This document shows positions 55,519 through 64,000 of a stretch of DNA of 64,000 nucleotides, piece by piece. A program made the position numbers and the translations under genes. Below the pieces are notes generated by a model. It did no database searches, had not been told where the DNA came from, and worked only from the letters and a program-made list of their open reading frames with translations. Numbering within the stretch: the first letter of the stretch is position 1; every line of letters starts with the position of its first letter. Source of the DNA: Stieleria varia (GTDB lineage Bacteria > Planctomycetota > Planctomycetia > Pirellulales > Pirellulaceae); NCBI RefSeq assembly GCF_038443385.1, contig NZ_CP151726.1:5952001-6016000 (forward strand), in the 5' to 3' direction.

Positions 55519-58350
55519 TTATTTGACCACGAAATTCACCAAGCGACCGGGCACCGCGATTTGTTTTACAATCTGCTTGCCCTCCAGCAGTGACTGGACA
55601 CGCTGGTCCGCCAAGGCAGCTTCCATCATTGCGTCTTTTCCGGCCTCTGGCGGGACATGGATCTTGGCCTTCACCTTGCCGTTGACCTGCACCGGAACTT
55701 CGATCGTCTCCTGGACCAATGCGGCTTCGTCCCATTGCGGCCAAGCCTCCAAGGAGATCGACTCGGTTCCTCCCAAAGCACGCCAAAGCTCCTCCGCCAA
55801 GTGTGGTGCGTAGGGCGACAACAGGATCAGGAAAGTTCGCATCGCCGACTTGGGTCGCTGTTCGCAGCGTGTGAAATGGTTGGTGAACTCCATCATCCGA
55901 GCGATCGCGGTGTTAAAGCTCATCGCGTCGGTGTCTTCGGTGACCTTCTTGATGGTCAAGTTCAACACGCGATTCTGTTCATCGTCGCAAGGCTCATCGG
56001 TCAACGCTGATTGCAGCGTGAACTCATCTTCGCGATCGTCGACGACCATTCGCCAAACGCGATCCAGAAAACTGCGTACTCCCCCGACACCGGCCATCGC
56101 CCACGGCTTGGTGGCTTCCAGTGGTCCCATGAACATTTCATACAGTCGCAGCGCGTCGGCACCGTAGTCGCGGACGACCACGTCTGGATTGACAACATTG
56201 CCACGACTCTTGGACATCTTGTGCGCGCGGCTCTCGATTTTGATCGACGGGTCTGACTTCAACACGAACCCTTCGCCCTTCTTTTCCACGTCGTCTTCGC
56301 TGACTCGTTTGAGCTCCACGATCGATCCATCCGCCGTGACCCGCTCACCCTGTTCGTTCTTTCGCGTTTTCTTGGCCGAGACTGGGTTTCCGCTCTCGTC
56401 AAAATATCCGGTGAATTCGACTTCCCCGAGAATCATTCCTTGATTGACCAATCGACCAAAGGGTTCCGGTGTGCTGACGTAGCCACGGTCGTACAGGACT
56501 TTATGCCAAAACCGCGAGTACAACAGGTGCAACACGGCGTGTTCGGCTCCACCAACGTACAAGTCGACCGGCATCCACGCTTTTTCTTTCTCCGGGTCCA
56601 CTAATGCGTCGGAGTTCTTGGGATCGATGTATCGCAAGTAGTACCAGCAGGAGCCGGCCCACTGTGGCATCGTATTGGTTTCGCGGCGGTAACGCTTACC
56701 GTCGATGGTGACGTACAACCAGTCATCGTCGGCCTTAGCCAACGGCGGTTCCGGTCGACCGTGCGGTTTGAAATCCTCCAGGTCGGGCAGACGCACGGGC
56801 AAATCACTGTCGGGCACGCCACGCATTTGACCGGTCGGATTTCCGTCGGCGTCCAACTCATGCAAGATCGGAAAGGGCTCGCCCCAGAAACGCTGGCGGC
56901 TGAACAACCAGTCACGCAGTTTGTAATTGACCGCTTCGCTGCCTTGCCCGCATTCGCTCAACCAACTCGTGATCTCCGTTTTGACTTCGTCGGTCGTCTT
57001 GCCGTCGAATCTGCCGCTGTTGATCGCGCGGCCTCGTGCGGCAAAGCACGCTTTGCCCGCCAAGATCGCATCGCGGTTGGGATCATCTGCGTCCGGCTCC
57101 ACCACGGCGATGACGGGCAAATCAAACTGCACCGCGAATTCAAAGTCGCGTTCGTCGTGCGCCGGGACCGCCATGATGGCTCCCGTGCCGTACCCGGCCA
57201 ATACGTAATCCGCAACCCAGATCGGGATCGGTGTGCCGTTGACCGGGTTGATCGCGTGCGAGCCGGTGAACACACCCGTTTTGACCTTGTCGCCCTCGGT
57301 GCGTTCGCGGTCGCTCTTGAACGATGCTTTTTCGCGATACGCTGCTACCTCCGCTGCTTGTTGCTGGCTGGTCAACGCGTCGACCAGCGGGTGTTCGGGG
57401 GAGATCACCATGTAGGTGGCGCCGAACAAGGTGTCCGGCCGGGTCGTGTAGACACGCAACGCGGAGTCGCCGGGTTGTTCGGGAAAGCCCAACTCACTGC
57501 GTTGAGCTTTCCAGCGATCAAACTCCGATTCCGGGCCGGTATAAAAGTCGACTTCAGCTCCGGTGCTGCGGCCGATCCAATCCTGCTGCAGTTTCTTGAT
57601 CCCGGTCGGCCAATCCAAATCATCCAGTCCGCTCAACAGGCGTTCGGCGTAGTGCGTGATCCGCAACATCCACTGTCGCAGCGGGATCCGTTTGACCGGG
57701 TATCCGCCACGCTCGCTCTTGCCATCGACGACTTCCTCGTTGGCCAACACCGTGCCCAGCTCTTGACACCAGTTGACCAACGCGTCGTCTTGATAGGCCA
57801 AGCGGTGCTGGTTCTTGTACGTTTCGACGGCATCGCTGCCCGCCGCACTGATTTCAGCGGGGATGGGCAATTCATCGATCGGGCGCCCTTTTTGGGATTC
57901 GGCGTCGAACCAAGTATCAAAGAGCACCAAAAAGATCTTCTGCGTCCAGCGAAAGTAGTCTTCGTCGGTCGTCGCCAAGACACGGTCCCAGTCATAGCTG
58001 AAACCCAGCATCTTCAATTGGCGTGTGAAATTGTCGATGTTCCGTTGCGTCTGAATCCGCGGATGCTCTCCGGTCTTGATCGCATGCTCCTCGGCCGGCA
58101 AACCGAACGCGTCAAATCCCATCGGGTGCAGCACGCTTTCGCCTCGCATGCGAGCGAACCGTGAGACGATGTCCGTCGCCGTGTAGCCTTCAGGGTGCCC
58201 GACGTGGAGGCCGTCGCCACTGGGATAGGGAAACATGTCCAACACATAGCGTTTCTTGGTACCGGGCATCTCCGGTGTCGCAAAAGTATTGTTCTCGTCC
58301 CAGTAGGCTTGCCAACGTGGTTCGATTTCTGCGGGGTTGTAGCGAGGCAT
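55519..58350 (-). CDS. leuS: Leucyl-tRNA synthetase
   Basis: A 943-residue class I synthetase of bacterial length. The HIGH-type motif is [20 protein letters not shown] (HVGH at 49-52). The editing domain includes [31 protein letters not shown] and [18 protein letters not shown] is the second ATP-binding signature, and the anticodon-binding C-terminal domain ends LVNFVVK. It charges tRNA-Leu. It stands alone, with the sensor kinase gene downstream. Confidence 0.97.
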   Translation of the reverse strand: MPRYNPAEIEPRWQAYWDENNTFATPEMPGTKKRYVLDMFPYPSGDGLHVGHPEGYTATDIVSRFARMRGESVLHPMGFDAFGLPAEEHAIKTGEHPRIQTQRNIDNFTRQLKMLGFSYDWDRVLATTDEDYFRWTQKIFLVLFDTWFDAESQKGRPIDELPIPAEISAAGSDAVETYKNQHRLAYQDDALVNWCQELGTVLANEEVVDGKSERGGYPVKRIPLRQWMLRITHYAERLLSGLDDLDWPTGIKKLQQDWIGRSTGAEVDFYTGPESEFDRWKAQRSELGFPEQPGDSALRVYTTRPDTLFGATYMVISPEHPLVDALTSQQQAAEVAAYREKASFKSDRERTEGDKVKTGVFTGSHAINPVNGTPIPIWVADYVLAGYGTGAIMAVPAHDERDFEFAVQFDLPVIAVVEPDADDPNRDAILAGKACFAARGRAINSGRFDGKTTDEVKTEITSWLSECGQGSEAVNYKLRDWLFSRQRFWGEPFPILHELDADGNPTGQMRGVPDSDLPVRLPDLEDFKPHGRPEPPLAKADDDWLYVTIDGKRYRRETNTMPQWAGSCWYYLRYIDPKNSDALVDPEKEKAWMPVDLYVGGAEHAVLHLLYSRFWHKVLYDRGYVSTPEPFGRLVNQGMILGEVEFTGYFDESGNPVSAKKTRKNEQGERVTADGSIVELKRVSEDDVEKKGEGFVLKSDPSIKIESRAHKMSKSRGNVVNPDVVVRDYGADALRLYEMFMGPLEATKPWAMAGVGGVRSFLDRVWRMVVDDREDEFTLQSALTDEPCDDEQNRVLNLTIKKVTEDTDAMSFNTAIARMMEFTNHFTRCEQRPKSAMRTFLILLSPYAPHLAEELWRALGGTESISLEAWPQWDEAALVQETIEVPVQVNGKVKAKIHVPPEAGKDAMMEAALADQRVQSLLEGKQIVKQIAVPGRLVNFVVK

Positions 58351-58445
58351 CTGAGGGTGTGAATGAAAAGGAAAGGTTGCAAATGAAAGTCAACACAGCG
58401 ATGGCACGGCATCAACACGATGCATTTATGCGCGTACCGCGGCTC

Positions 58446-59144
58446 TTATGCGGGAACCGCGTCCGCCGAAACGTACCACTGAGTCGGTTTGATCAATTGA
58501 GAGGGATACAAGTGAGGTTGGTGATTCGTTGACAAGACTTGACGCATGGCGGCCTGCTTGGCCGATCCCGTGATCACAAACCAGATGTTCTGTCCGGAAT
58601 TGATCGCGTCGGCGCACAGCGTGTAACGAAAGGCATCAAATTTCGGAACCCAGTTTTCGACAAACAGCCTGTCGGTGCACTGCAACGCTTGTGTTTCGGG
58701 AAACAACGAAGCCGTGTGAGCGTCGTCGCCCATCCCCAACAACACCAAATCCCAAGACGGCAGTTGCCCGGCAAAATGTTCGCGCAGAGTTTGATCGTAT
58801 TCTAAGGCCGCCGCCGCGGGATCATTCACCTGGACCGGAACCGGATGGACATTTCCAGACGGAACAGGTACGTGATCCAACAAGGCTTGATGGACCATCC
58901 GGCAATTGCTGTCCTCGTGGTCATGCGGCACATTTCGTTCATCGCCCCAAAACCAATGGATGCTGGCCCATGGCAAATCCTCGTCCCGAAGTCGCTCATA
59001 CACGACCTTGGGCGTTGATCCGCCCGAGAGCGAAACGTTGAACGTCCCGTTGGCCTCCACACAGCGGCGAGCCAACGCACAAAAATCGTTGACCAAGGCG
59101 GATTGCAGTGTCGGAACGTCGGGAAAGGGCTCAAATGGCGTCAT
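58446..59144 (-). CDS. pgl: 6-phosphogluconolactonase
   Basis: A 232-residue protein from ATG 59144; longer upstream frames are non-coding overlap with the opposite-strand crotonase. FNVSLSGGSTPKVVYERL, WASIHWFWGDERNVPHDHEDSN, DLVLLGMGDDAHTASLFPE and ITGSAKQAAM are the family's sugar-phosphate-binding motifs. It hydrolyses 6-phosphogluconolactone in the pentose phosphate pathway. No zwf is adjacent. Confidence 0.95.
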   Translation of the reverse strand: MTPFEPFPDVPTLQSALVNDFCALARRCVEANGTFNVSLSGGSTPKVVYERLRDEDLPWASIHWFWGDERNVPHDHEDSNCRMVHQALLDHVPVPSGNVHPVPVQVNDPAAAALEYDQTLREHFAGQLPSWDLVLLGMGDDAHTASLFPETQALQCTDRLFVENWVPKFDAFRYTLCADAINSGQNIWFVITGSAKQAAMRQVLSTNHQPHLYPSQLIKPTQWYVSADAVPA

Positions 59145-59268
59145 GATTGGGGTTGAATTTTCGTGGGGTCCTGTCCAGATCAGTGCGTCAAGGCGGTACG
59201 ATACCATGACCGGACAAACTACAAACCTCCCCCTTTTTTTCGCGGCCGCCCACCGTCCGCTCCGAACC

Positions 59269-60054
59269 ATGCAGAACGTACGCGTCAAAGTCCACGAAAA
59301 CGTCGCCACGGTGGTCTTGGATCGTCCAGAATCGCACAACGCGCTGAACCCGCAACTCGTGGCGGATTTGAAACAAGCGTTCTCGGATGTGCACCAGGAA
59401 AAACGTGTGGGTGCGGTCGTGCTGAGCGCCGCCGGGGACCATTTCTGCTCTGGTGTTGATCTCAAGGTTTTTTCAGAAATCTCGCAATTGCCTGGACACG
59501 AAGCGATGGCCCAGTGGCACACCATCTGGAAAGAACTGACCGAATTGCTGGAACAGATGCTGCGTTTCCCCAAACCGATCGTCGCAGCGGTCGATGGAAA
59601 GGCGATCGGCGCGGGGCTCTCGCTGGTGCTGGCTTGCGACCTATTCGTGATGAGCGACCGCGCGACCTTGAGCTCCAACGCCGTCCAAAGAGGATTGGTC
59701 GGCGGCGCGACTGCGGCCCTGATGTCGTTTCGATTCGGCGGAGCGATCGCAGCGCGCATGATGCTCAGCGATGCCGAGATGAGTGCCGCTCAAGCCGATG
59801 CGATGGGCTTGACCAGTGAGGTCGTCGACTCATCGCAAGTTTGGGTCGCGGCAAATCGGTGGGCACAGCGATGCGGCCAAGCCCCCCGGGAAGCCCTGCA
59901 AGCGACCAAACGTGTGCTCAACGAAAGTGTCGGAGAAGCCTTGTTGACGCAACTCTCGGCCGTCGCCGCCGACAGCGCCGCGGCCTGTACCACCGACGCC
60001 GCTAACGAAGGCATCCGTGCATTTGTCGAAGGCCGCTCGGCCAATTGGCCATGA
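59269..60054 (+). CDS. Crotonase-family protein without the standard catalytic glutamates
   Basis: A 261-residue enoyl-CoA hydratase/isomerase fold. VATVVLDRPESHNALNPQLV and AAGDHFCSGVDL (oxyanion hole) and GKAIGAGLSLVLACDL are clear. The two Glu used by enoyl-CoA hydratase (GGGCE and QPE in the mammalian enzyme) correspond to Ser (GAGLS) and Ala (SSNA), so ordinary hydration is unlikely; it may be an isomerase, hydrolase or non-catalytic. ATG 59269 gives the family start; ATG 59206 is also in frame. Divergent to pgl. Confidence 0.85.
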   Translation: MQNVRVKVHENVATVVLDRPESHNALNPQLVADLKQAFSDVHQEKRVGAVVLSAAGDHFCSGVDLKVFSEISQLPGHEAMAQWHTIWKELTELLEQMLRFPKPIVAAVDGKAIGAGLSLVLACDLFVMSDRATLSSNAVQRGLVGGATAALMSFRFGGAIAARMMLSDAEMSAAQADAMGLTSEVVDSSQVWVAANRWAQRCGQAPREALQATKRVLNESVGEALLTQLSAVAADSAAACTTDAANEGIRAFVEGRSANWP

Positions 60055-60081
60055 CGGCTGTTGTTCACTGAGCATCCCAAT

Positions 60082-60115
60082 CGCAAAGAGTCAACGACCG
60101 CAAAGAGTCAACGAC
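60082..60115. repeat. 17-bp tandem duplication
   Basis: CGCAAAGAGTCAACGAC occurs twice in direct tandem, 60082-60098 and 60099-60115, in the gap between the crotonase and sulfatase stops. It looks like a simple slip duplication. Confidence 0.85.
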
Positions 60116-60119
60116 ACTC

Positions 60120-62024
60120 TCAGTTCGCCTTGGCTTTCGACTTGCCCTTCGTTTTTGCCGGCGGCTTGCTGCTGATCTTCATGTACTCCTTCATCCGATC
60201 GACGTAGCCGCCGTGGCTGTATTGGCACGCCGCCATGGCTTCTTCGTATGGCTGTGTCCCGTTGCCGATCCAGTCGATGATGTTAAAGATCTTGAGCGAT
60301 GCGTACGAGCTTTCACGCAACATCTCGTTCCAACACGCCTGAGCGGCGTCTTGGTCTCCGCTGCGATACAGAATCCATGCGGCCATCGCGCGGACGTGAT
60401 CACTCTCGTCGTCAAGTGATTTTCGAATGACCTCCATGTCCAAATCCGCTTTCTGCGGCAACAGAAAGCATCCGACGATCGCCCAGTAGCGAACTCCGGA
60501 GTCCGTGTGCTGTAGATCCTGATAAAACTTGGCACGATTCTGCGGATCGATTGCCAACGCGGCGGCTGCGGCTTGCTGGTACGCCTTGACGTCATACAAG
60601 CTGGGATCGCGAACGATGTCGTAGATCATCTTGCCGCTTTGTTCTACCCGTTTCAGCATTTCGCTCTCGGGGATCAGCCCAGAGTCAAAGTGTTCGAGTT
60701 GCCACGCGTCCAGAGCCTTGCTCAAACGCTCAACTTCTGCGGCATATTTCGGATCGTCGACCAAGTTGTTGACGTTGTCCGGATCGACGGACGTGTCATA
60801 AAGTTCTGCGGGTGGTTTGGTGCCGAAGAAGCGTCCCGTGACCGAATCTGTCTTGCCCGCCAAGTAATGCTCTTGCCAAGCCTGCGTCGCGCGCATGTTC
60901 CACAGATAGTTGAGGTGTTGTCCCCAAGGGGCATAGGGCATGTAGTTGCGAATGTACAAGAAACGTGTGTCGCGAATCGCGCGAACGTTGTCACATCGCT
61001 CGTCCATTCGAGTACGGAAACTGACGTGATAGTCGCGTGACGCTTTGTCTGGTCCCAGGAACACGCGTCCCTGTAAGTAGTCCGGCGTCTGCGCGCCGCA
61101 TAGATTCAACCACGTCTTGGTCATGTCGATGAAGCTCACCAAATCGTGAACTTTGCTCCCAGGATCGCCCGGCCGCAAGTGCTTGAACTTTTCGGGGATG
61201 CGAATGATCAAGGGGCAATGCGTTCCGCTGTTGAACAGAAAACGCTTGCTGCGCGCGATCACACCACCGTGGTCCGAATTGTGAACGACAATCGTGTTCT
61301 CAGCCAATCCGGCGGCCTCCAACGCATCCAGTGACGCTCCGATCTCAGCGTCCATCTTTTTCATCTGGTCGTGGTAGTGGGCGTAGTTCTTGCGGATGTC
61401 TGGAATGTCCGGATGATATTTTGCCAATCGAACGTCGTCGGGGCTGTGCGTCGTATGATCAACATCGCCGAACGCTTTGGACTCATGAGACAACGTGCTG
61501 TTGATGACCATAAAGAACGGTTGCTTTTGTTTCAGCTCTTGCCAATCCGCTTTGTTGGTGTCCCAGGCCTCCGTGTCAGGACGGCCTCCGATGTTGTAGT
61601 CCGTCTTCTTTTCATTGCCGACAAAGTATCCGGCTTCTTTGAGCAAGTCCGGATAGTATCGAATGCGATCGTGTGGAATCTCGTTTCGGCTACGCATCGG
61701 ATGCGTGCCCATCGAGATCGCGTGGACACCGGTGATCCAAGTGCTACGAGAGGGAGCACAAACGGGAGCGTTTGAATAACAGTGCATGTACTGAAATCCC
61801 TCGGTCGCCAACGCGTCGATGCGGGGCGTCTCGGCGTATGGGTTGCCGTAACACCCGACCCAATTGACGTTGTTGTCTTCACAGGTCAGCCACAAGATAT
61901 TGGGGCGTTGTGAGGAGTCAGCCTCTGCGGCGCACAGAAGATCGCGATGGAATGCCGCAGGCGTCAGAATCAAAGTCAAAAAAAGGCACGCAACCAAGAA
62001 TGCTTTGGATGTATTTCGATGCAT
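60120..62024 (-). CDS. Secreted sulfatase with C-terminal helical extension
   Basis: A 634-residue exported sulfatase. SKAFLVACLFLTLILTPAAF is a signal peptide. CAPSRSTWITG contains the formylglycine site C89-x-P-S-R93, to be modified by a sulfatase-maturing enzyme. LWLTCEDNNVNWVGCYGNP and VHNSDHGGV supply metal ligands. After about residue 450 lies a helical region with HEAT-like repeats (RYWAIVGCFLLPQKADLD, VRAMAAWILYRSGDQDAA), then a Lys-rich tail. Planctomycetes use many sulfatases on algal sulfated polysaccharides. Substrate unknown. Confidence 0.92.
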   Translation of the reverse strand: MHRNTSKAFLVACLFLTLILTPAAFHRDLLCAAEADSSQRPNILWLTCEDNNVNWVGCYGNPYAETPRIDALATEGFQYMHCYSNAPVCAPSRSTWITGVHAISMGTHPMRSRNEIPHDRIRYYPDLLKEAGYFVGNEKKTDYNIGGRPDTEAWDTNKADWQELKQKQPFFMVINSTLSHESKAFGDVDHTTHSPDDVRLAKYHPDIPDIRKNYAHYHDQMKKMDAEIGASLDALEAAGLAENTIVVHNSDHGGVIARSKRFLFNSGTHCPLIIRIPEKFKHLRPGDPGSKVHDLVSFIDMTKTWLNLCGAQTPDYLQGRVFLGPDKASRDYHVSFRTRMDERCDNVRAIRDTRFLYIRNYMPYAPWGQHLNYLWNMRATQAWQEHYLAGKTDSVTGRFFGTKPPAELYDTSVDPDNVNNLVDDPKYAAEVERLSKALDAWQLEHFDSGLIPESEMLKRVEQSGKMIYDIVRDPSLYDVKAYQQAAAAALAIDPQNRAKFYQDLQHTDSGVRYWAIVGCFLLPQKADLDMEVIRKSLDDESDHVRAMAAWILYRSGDQDAAQACWNEMLRESSYASLKIFNIIDWIGNGTQPYEEAMAACQYSHGGYVDRMKEYMKISSKPPAKTKGKSKAKAN

Positions 62025-62114
62025 GTCAAGATCTTGCTGGGAGGGGAAGCGTTTGGGGAATCCCCCACATCTTAACCCAAATCAAGTCGCCCAACTTGCG
62101 ATCTCTCCACTCAC

Positions 62115-62735
62115 CTACAGCATCGGTGGCGGCGGTGGTGGCGGCGGTGGTGGCGGCGGAGGCGAGGGCACCGGTGGCGGATCAGGGCTTGGTGGCGGGA
62201 CGGGACTGGGAGGTGGATCCGGGCTGGGCGGTGGTGGAGGAGGTGGCGGTGGCTCTGGCAAATTTGCCGACATTTGCATCGGAGCCCGCTCGGTCATCAT
62301 CCGGCTGCGTCCTCGCAATTCGCCTGAGACGAACTGCGGAATGACCAACGAATTGCTGGCTGTCGGTGCTGTCACCGTGACTTCGACCAACTTGGTGTTC
62401 TCGTCGATCGTTGCCGGATTGAGCGTGACCACGCCATGATTGACTCCGATGGTCGCCAGATGATTCTCCGCACGTTGCTGCACATCGGACGCTTTCGCCC
62501 CAGGGACAATCGCGTCGCGGGCGGCCAAGTAGGCGGCGTGATTCAGGGTGTGCCTCAGCATGCTGATACGAGTGATTTCAATCCCGCCGAAAACCAACAT
62601 TACCAAGACAACAAGAATGAGTGCGAACTCAACGGCGGTGGCACCCTGGCGACTCGAGTAATCGCGACCGTGCAACGCGTCGTTTGCATCGCGATGACGG
62701 GCTGAAGCGGTCCGTATGGATCTTGGGGTCGCCAT
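62115..62735 (-). CDS. TadE-like protein with proline-rich tail
   Basis: A 206-residue protein. RQGATAVEFALILVVLVMLVFGGIEI is the TadE pattern (Gly-Ala before Glu, then a hydrophobic span), and TLNHAAYLAARDAIVPGA continues the TadE/TadG-like core. The last 45 or so residues are nearly pure proline broken by Ser, Asp and Val (from about 160), which is not usual for TadE. The opposite strand of this tail gives a false poly-Gly frame. It is 18 bp downstream of the TadG-like gene. Predicted envelope assembly or pilus-related minor protein. Confidence 0.8.
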   Translation of the reverse strand: MATPRSIRTASARHRDANDALHGRDYSSRQGATAVEFALILVVLVMLVFGGIEITRISMLRHTLNHAAYLAARDAIVPGAKASDVQQRAENHLATIGVNHGVVTLNPATIDENTKLVEVTVTAPTASNSLVIPQFVSGELRGRSRMMTERAPMQMSANLPEPPPPPPPPPSPDPPPSPVPPPSPDPPPVPSPPPPPPPPPPPPPML

Positions 62736-62753
62736 GGTTGATTCCTCGTAGGC

Positions 62754-63869
62754 CTACTGGGTCAACAAGGTGGGTAGCCGACGAGCGATTTGCCGAAACG
62801 CATCTTGCAATTGGGTTGCATTGATCGCATGGAAATGCTCTCCGCCACATTTTTCTGCCACTTGTTGCATCAACACTTGATCGGCTTCGTTGCTGAATGT
62901 GACGGCGAATAGCGTTACCCCGGCGTCAGCGACGCTGTCCGCAGCCCACAACGGATTGGTGCCGTAGTTATGCACTCCGTCGGTCATCAGCAAGATAACT
63001 TTGGACGCTTCTGGCCTAGCAAACGCGGGGTCCCTGAGTGAGTTGAGTCCCGATTGCATCCCACCGCCGATATTGGTGCCTCCGGCATCGAACCCTTGTG
63101 AGACCAAGCCCAACTGATCAACTACCAATTGATACTCGTCGGTCAAGGGCTGCGCCGTGGCAGCGTTGTGGTTGTACATGGTCAGCGACATCAACTCTTT
63201 GGTCGGAGTTGTGTTCAGTTCGCCGATGAAGGTTTGAACGCTGCCCAACAGGTCGAGCCACCTGGCATGATTTGGAACGGTGTCACCGAAATCCCATCCG
63301 TAGGGAGCGGAATGGGGTTTGGGTGGGTAGGCGGCTGTCTCCCAAGAACTGTATGCCATCGAGCCGCTGCGATCGACAACCAACGCAATATCAATCACGC
63401 CTTGTGTGCTGACAGCAACTCGCTCCGGGCGAATATCAAAAGAGGAACCGAAGAAGGGAAAGACCGGTTTGATTCCAGAGCTGCTCGTTGCCAAAGTTCG
63501 CGTGGTCAGACGCACCGCATTGCCCTGAGCTGCCGGAACGAAGGAGTAAGCGTCACCAGAACTTGCTCGATCACTGATGCCGAACTCAAGGTCCGTGCTT
63601 GCGATGGGGACCACAAAACCACCGACCGGATTCTTTGCTGCTGCTTCTTGGGCCGCTTGCAGGGCAAGCGATTCATCGCCAGTGATCGCGTAGACCTTGC
63701 CCGCCGCTCGGGCTGCAGCGTCCGCCGCAATTTGAACTTCGGTTCCGACGGACTCCATCTGTGATACGTTGATGGCAAATGCCGCCAATGCAAATAGAGC
63801 AGGCAACAAGATAACGATCAGCACCATCGTCACGCCATGACGGTTTTGCACGCGTTGCAGTTCAGTCAT
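62754..63869 (-). CDS. TadG-like protein with von Willebrand A domain
   Basis: A 371-residue protein. GVTMVLIVILLPALFALAAF is the N-terminal TadG-type membrane span, with the Flp/Tad pseudopilin-like motif following (VSQMESVGTEVQIAADAAARAAGKV). A VWA domain starts IDIALVVDRSGSM, with the metal-ion site D166-x-S168-x-S170, and contains GGTNIGGGMQSGL and KVILLMTDGVHNYG. Such proteins bind partners on the cell surface. The ATG overlaps the stop of the preceding gene. Confidence 0.85.
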   Translation of the reverse strand: MTELQRVQNRHGVTMVLIVILLPALFALAAFAINVSQMESVGTEVQIAADAAARAAGKVYAITGDESLALQAAQEAAAKNPVGGFVVPIASTDLEFGISDRASSGDAYSFVPAAQGNAVRLTTRTLATSSSGIKPVFPFFGSSFDIRPERVAVSTQGVIDIALVVDRSGSMAYSSWETAAYPPKPHSAPYGWDFGDTVPNHARWLDLLGSVQTFIGELNTTPTKELMSLTMYNHNAATAQPLTDEYQLVVDQLGLVSQGFDAGGTNIGGGMQSGLNSLRDPAFARPEASKVILLMTDGVHNYGTNPLWAADSVADAGVTLFAVTFSNEADQVLMQQVAEKCGGEHFHAINATQLQDAFRQIARRLPTLLTQ

Positions 63870-64000
63870 TGCGAAGAGCTACCGATCGACTGAGAGTCAT
63901 GCCTTGATAAAACCATCCGCCAATGAGAGCGTTGTCGGCAAAGGCGGCGGATGCGGTCACGGTCAAATAGTCGCCTTCGCCCAACGTGCTCGGGTCGGCC
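63862..64000 (-). CDS. TadE/TadG-like protein, 5' end beyond the window
   Basis: The last 139 bases of the window encode a C-terminal fragment on the minus strand, ending DYLTVTASAAFADNALIGGWF and YQGMTLSRSVALRND with a TGA at 63862-63864. It is 45 residues long and cut by the right edge. The stop overlaps the TadG-like ATG by 8 bp, so it is upstream and coupled in the same operon. The sequence fits the end of a TadE-like protein (TVTASAAF). Confidence 0.7.
   Translation of the reverse strand, partial: ADPSTLGEGDYLTVTASAAFADNALIGGWFYQGMTLSRSVALRND

Noticed and set aside
58906-59268. N-terminal extension of the crotonase
   Set aside because: It is antisense to pgl and shows no conserved sequence; family homology begins at 59269.
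60527-60546. Sigma-54-like TTGGCACGATTCTGCG on the + strand
   Set aside because: Spacing from GG to GC is not 10, and it lies inside the sulfatase coding region facing no gene.
61864-62439. Poly-glycine protein on the + strand
   Set aside because: It is the reverse complement of the TadE-like proline tail; the minus-strand gene has family motifs and operon context.

Overview
This window looks like chromosomal DNA from a marine planctomycete of the Rhodopirellula/Pirellulaceae type. The evidence is the gene content (a secreted sulfatase, DUF1501 and DUF1080 proteins, a PmoA-like DUF6807 protein, a SMUG1-type uracil-DNA glycosylase, TadE/TadG-like envelope proteins), weak or absent Shine-Dalgarno sites at many starts, frequent GTG starts, and intergenic DNA full of short perfect palindromes. 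No phage, plasmid, transposase, rRNA or CRISPR array is visible. One tRNA (Glu, anticodon TTC) is present. About 57 protein genes are supported, two of them cut by the window edges.

Layout. 1-13.5 kb: an HlyD-like membrane protein (cut at the left edge), a HAD phosphatase behind a DUF1080 protein, ilvD, a TPR protein, a small lipoprotein with HU, a YkgJ-type cysteine-cluster protein, lemA with an M48 protease, an unrecognised protein, and a second M48 protease with an N-terminal zinc ribbon. 14-16.2 kb: an EEP-family membrane protein and an NHL-repeat protein. 16.4-25.3 kb: a low-oxygen/energy-stress island with D-lactate dehydrogenase (ldhA), a c-type haem protein, a membrane methyltransferase, a truncated haemoglobin, PEP synthase (ppsA), a newly noted 38-residue membrane protein, a universal stress protein and an APH/P-loop kinase. 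The divergent control region between ppsA and the stress genes carries two sequences that fit the sigma-54 (-24/-12) consensus.

25.3-35.9 kb: a DUF1501 protein, a D-threonine-aldolase-like protein translationally coupled to a PmoA-like protein, MazG-like and SMUG1-like genes tail to tail, a degenerate shikimate-dehydrogenase-like protein, a haemolysin-III protein, and a flavin-dependent tryptophan-halogenase-family gene followed by an outer-membrane beta-barrel protein. 36-49 kb: pgk, a secreted protein, a seven-copy tandem array of ~180-bp hairpin units, selO, a double-length U32 protein, ribulokinase with a fucose-isomerase-like partner, csrA, and tRNA-Glu. 49-64 kb: an SGNH/MBOAT O-acetylation pair, an EEP protein, an NtrB/NtrC-like two-component pair, leuS, pgl, a crotonase without the usual catalytic glutamates, a sulfatase, and a TadE/TadG-like cluster cut at the right edge.

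The most unusual material is (1) the sigma-54-like divergent region of the stress island, interrupted by a mobile hairpin element, and (2) that same hairpin family amplified seven times downstream of the secreted-protein gene at 37.5 kb. All functional calls come from motifs and recalled family resemblance; no database search was run.
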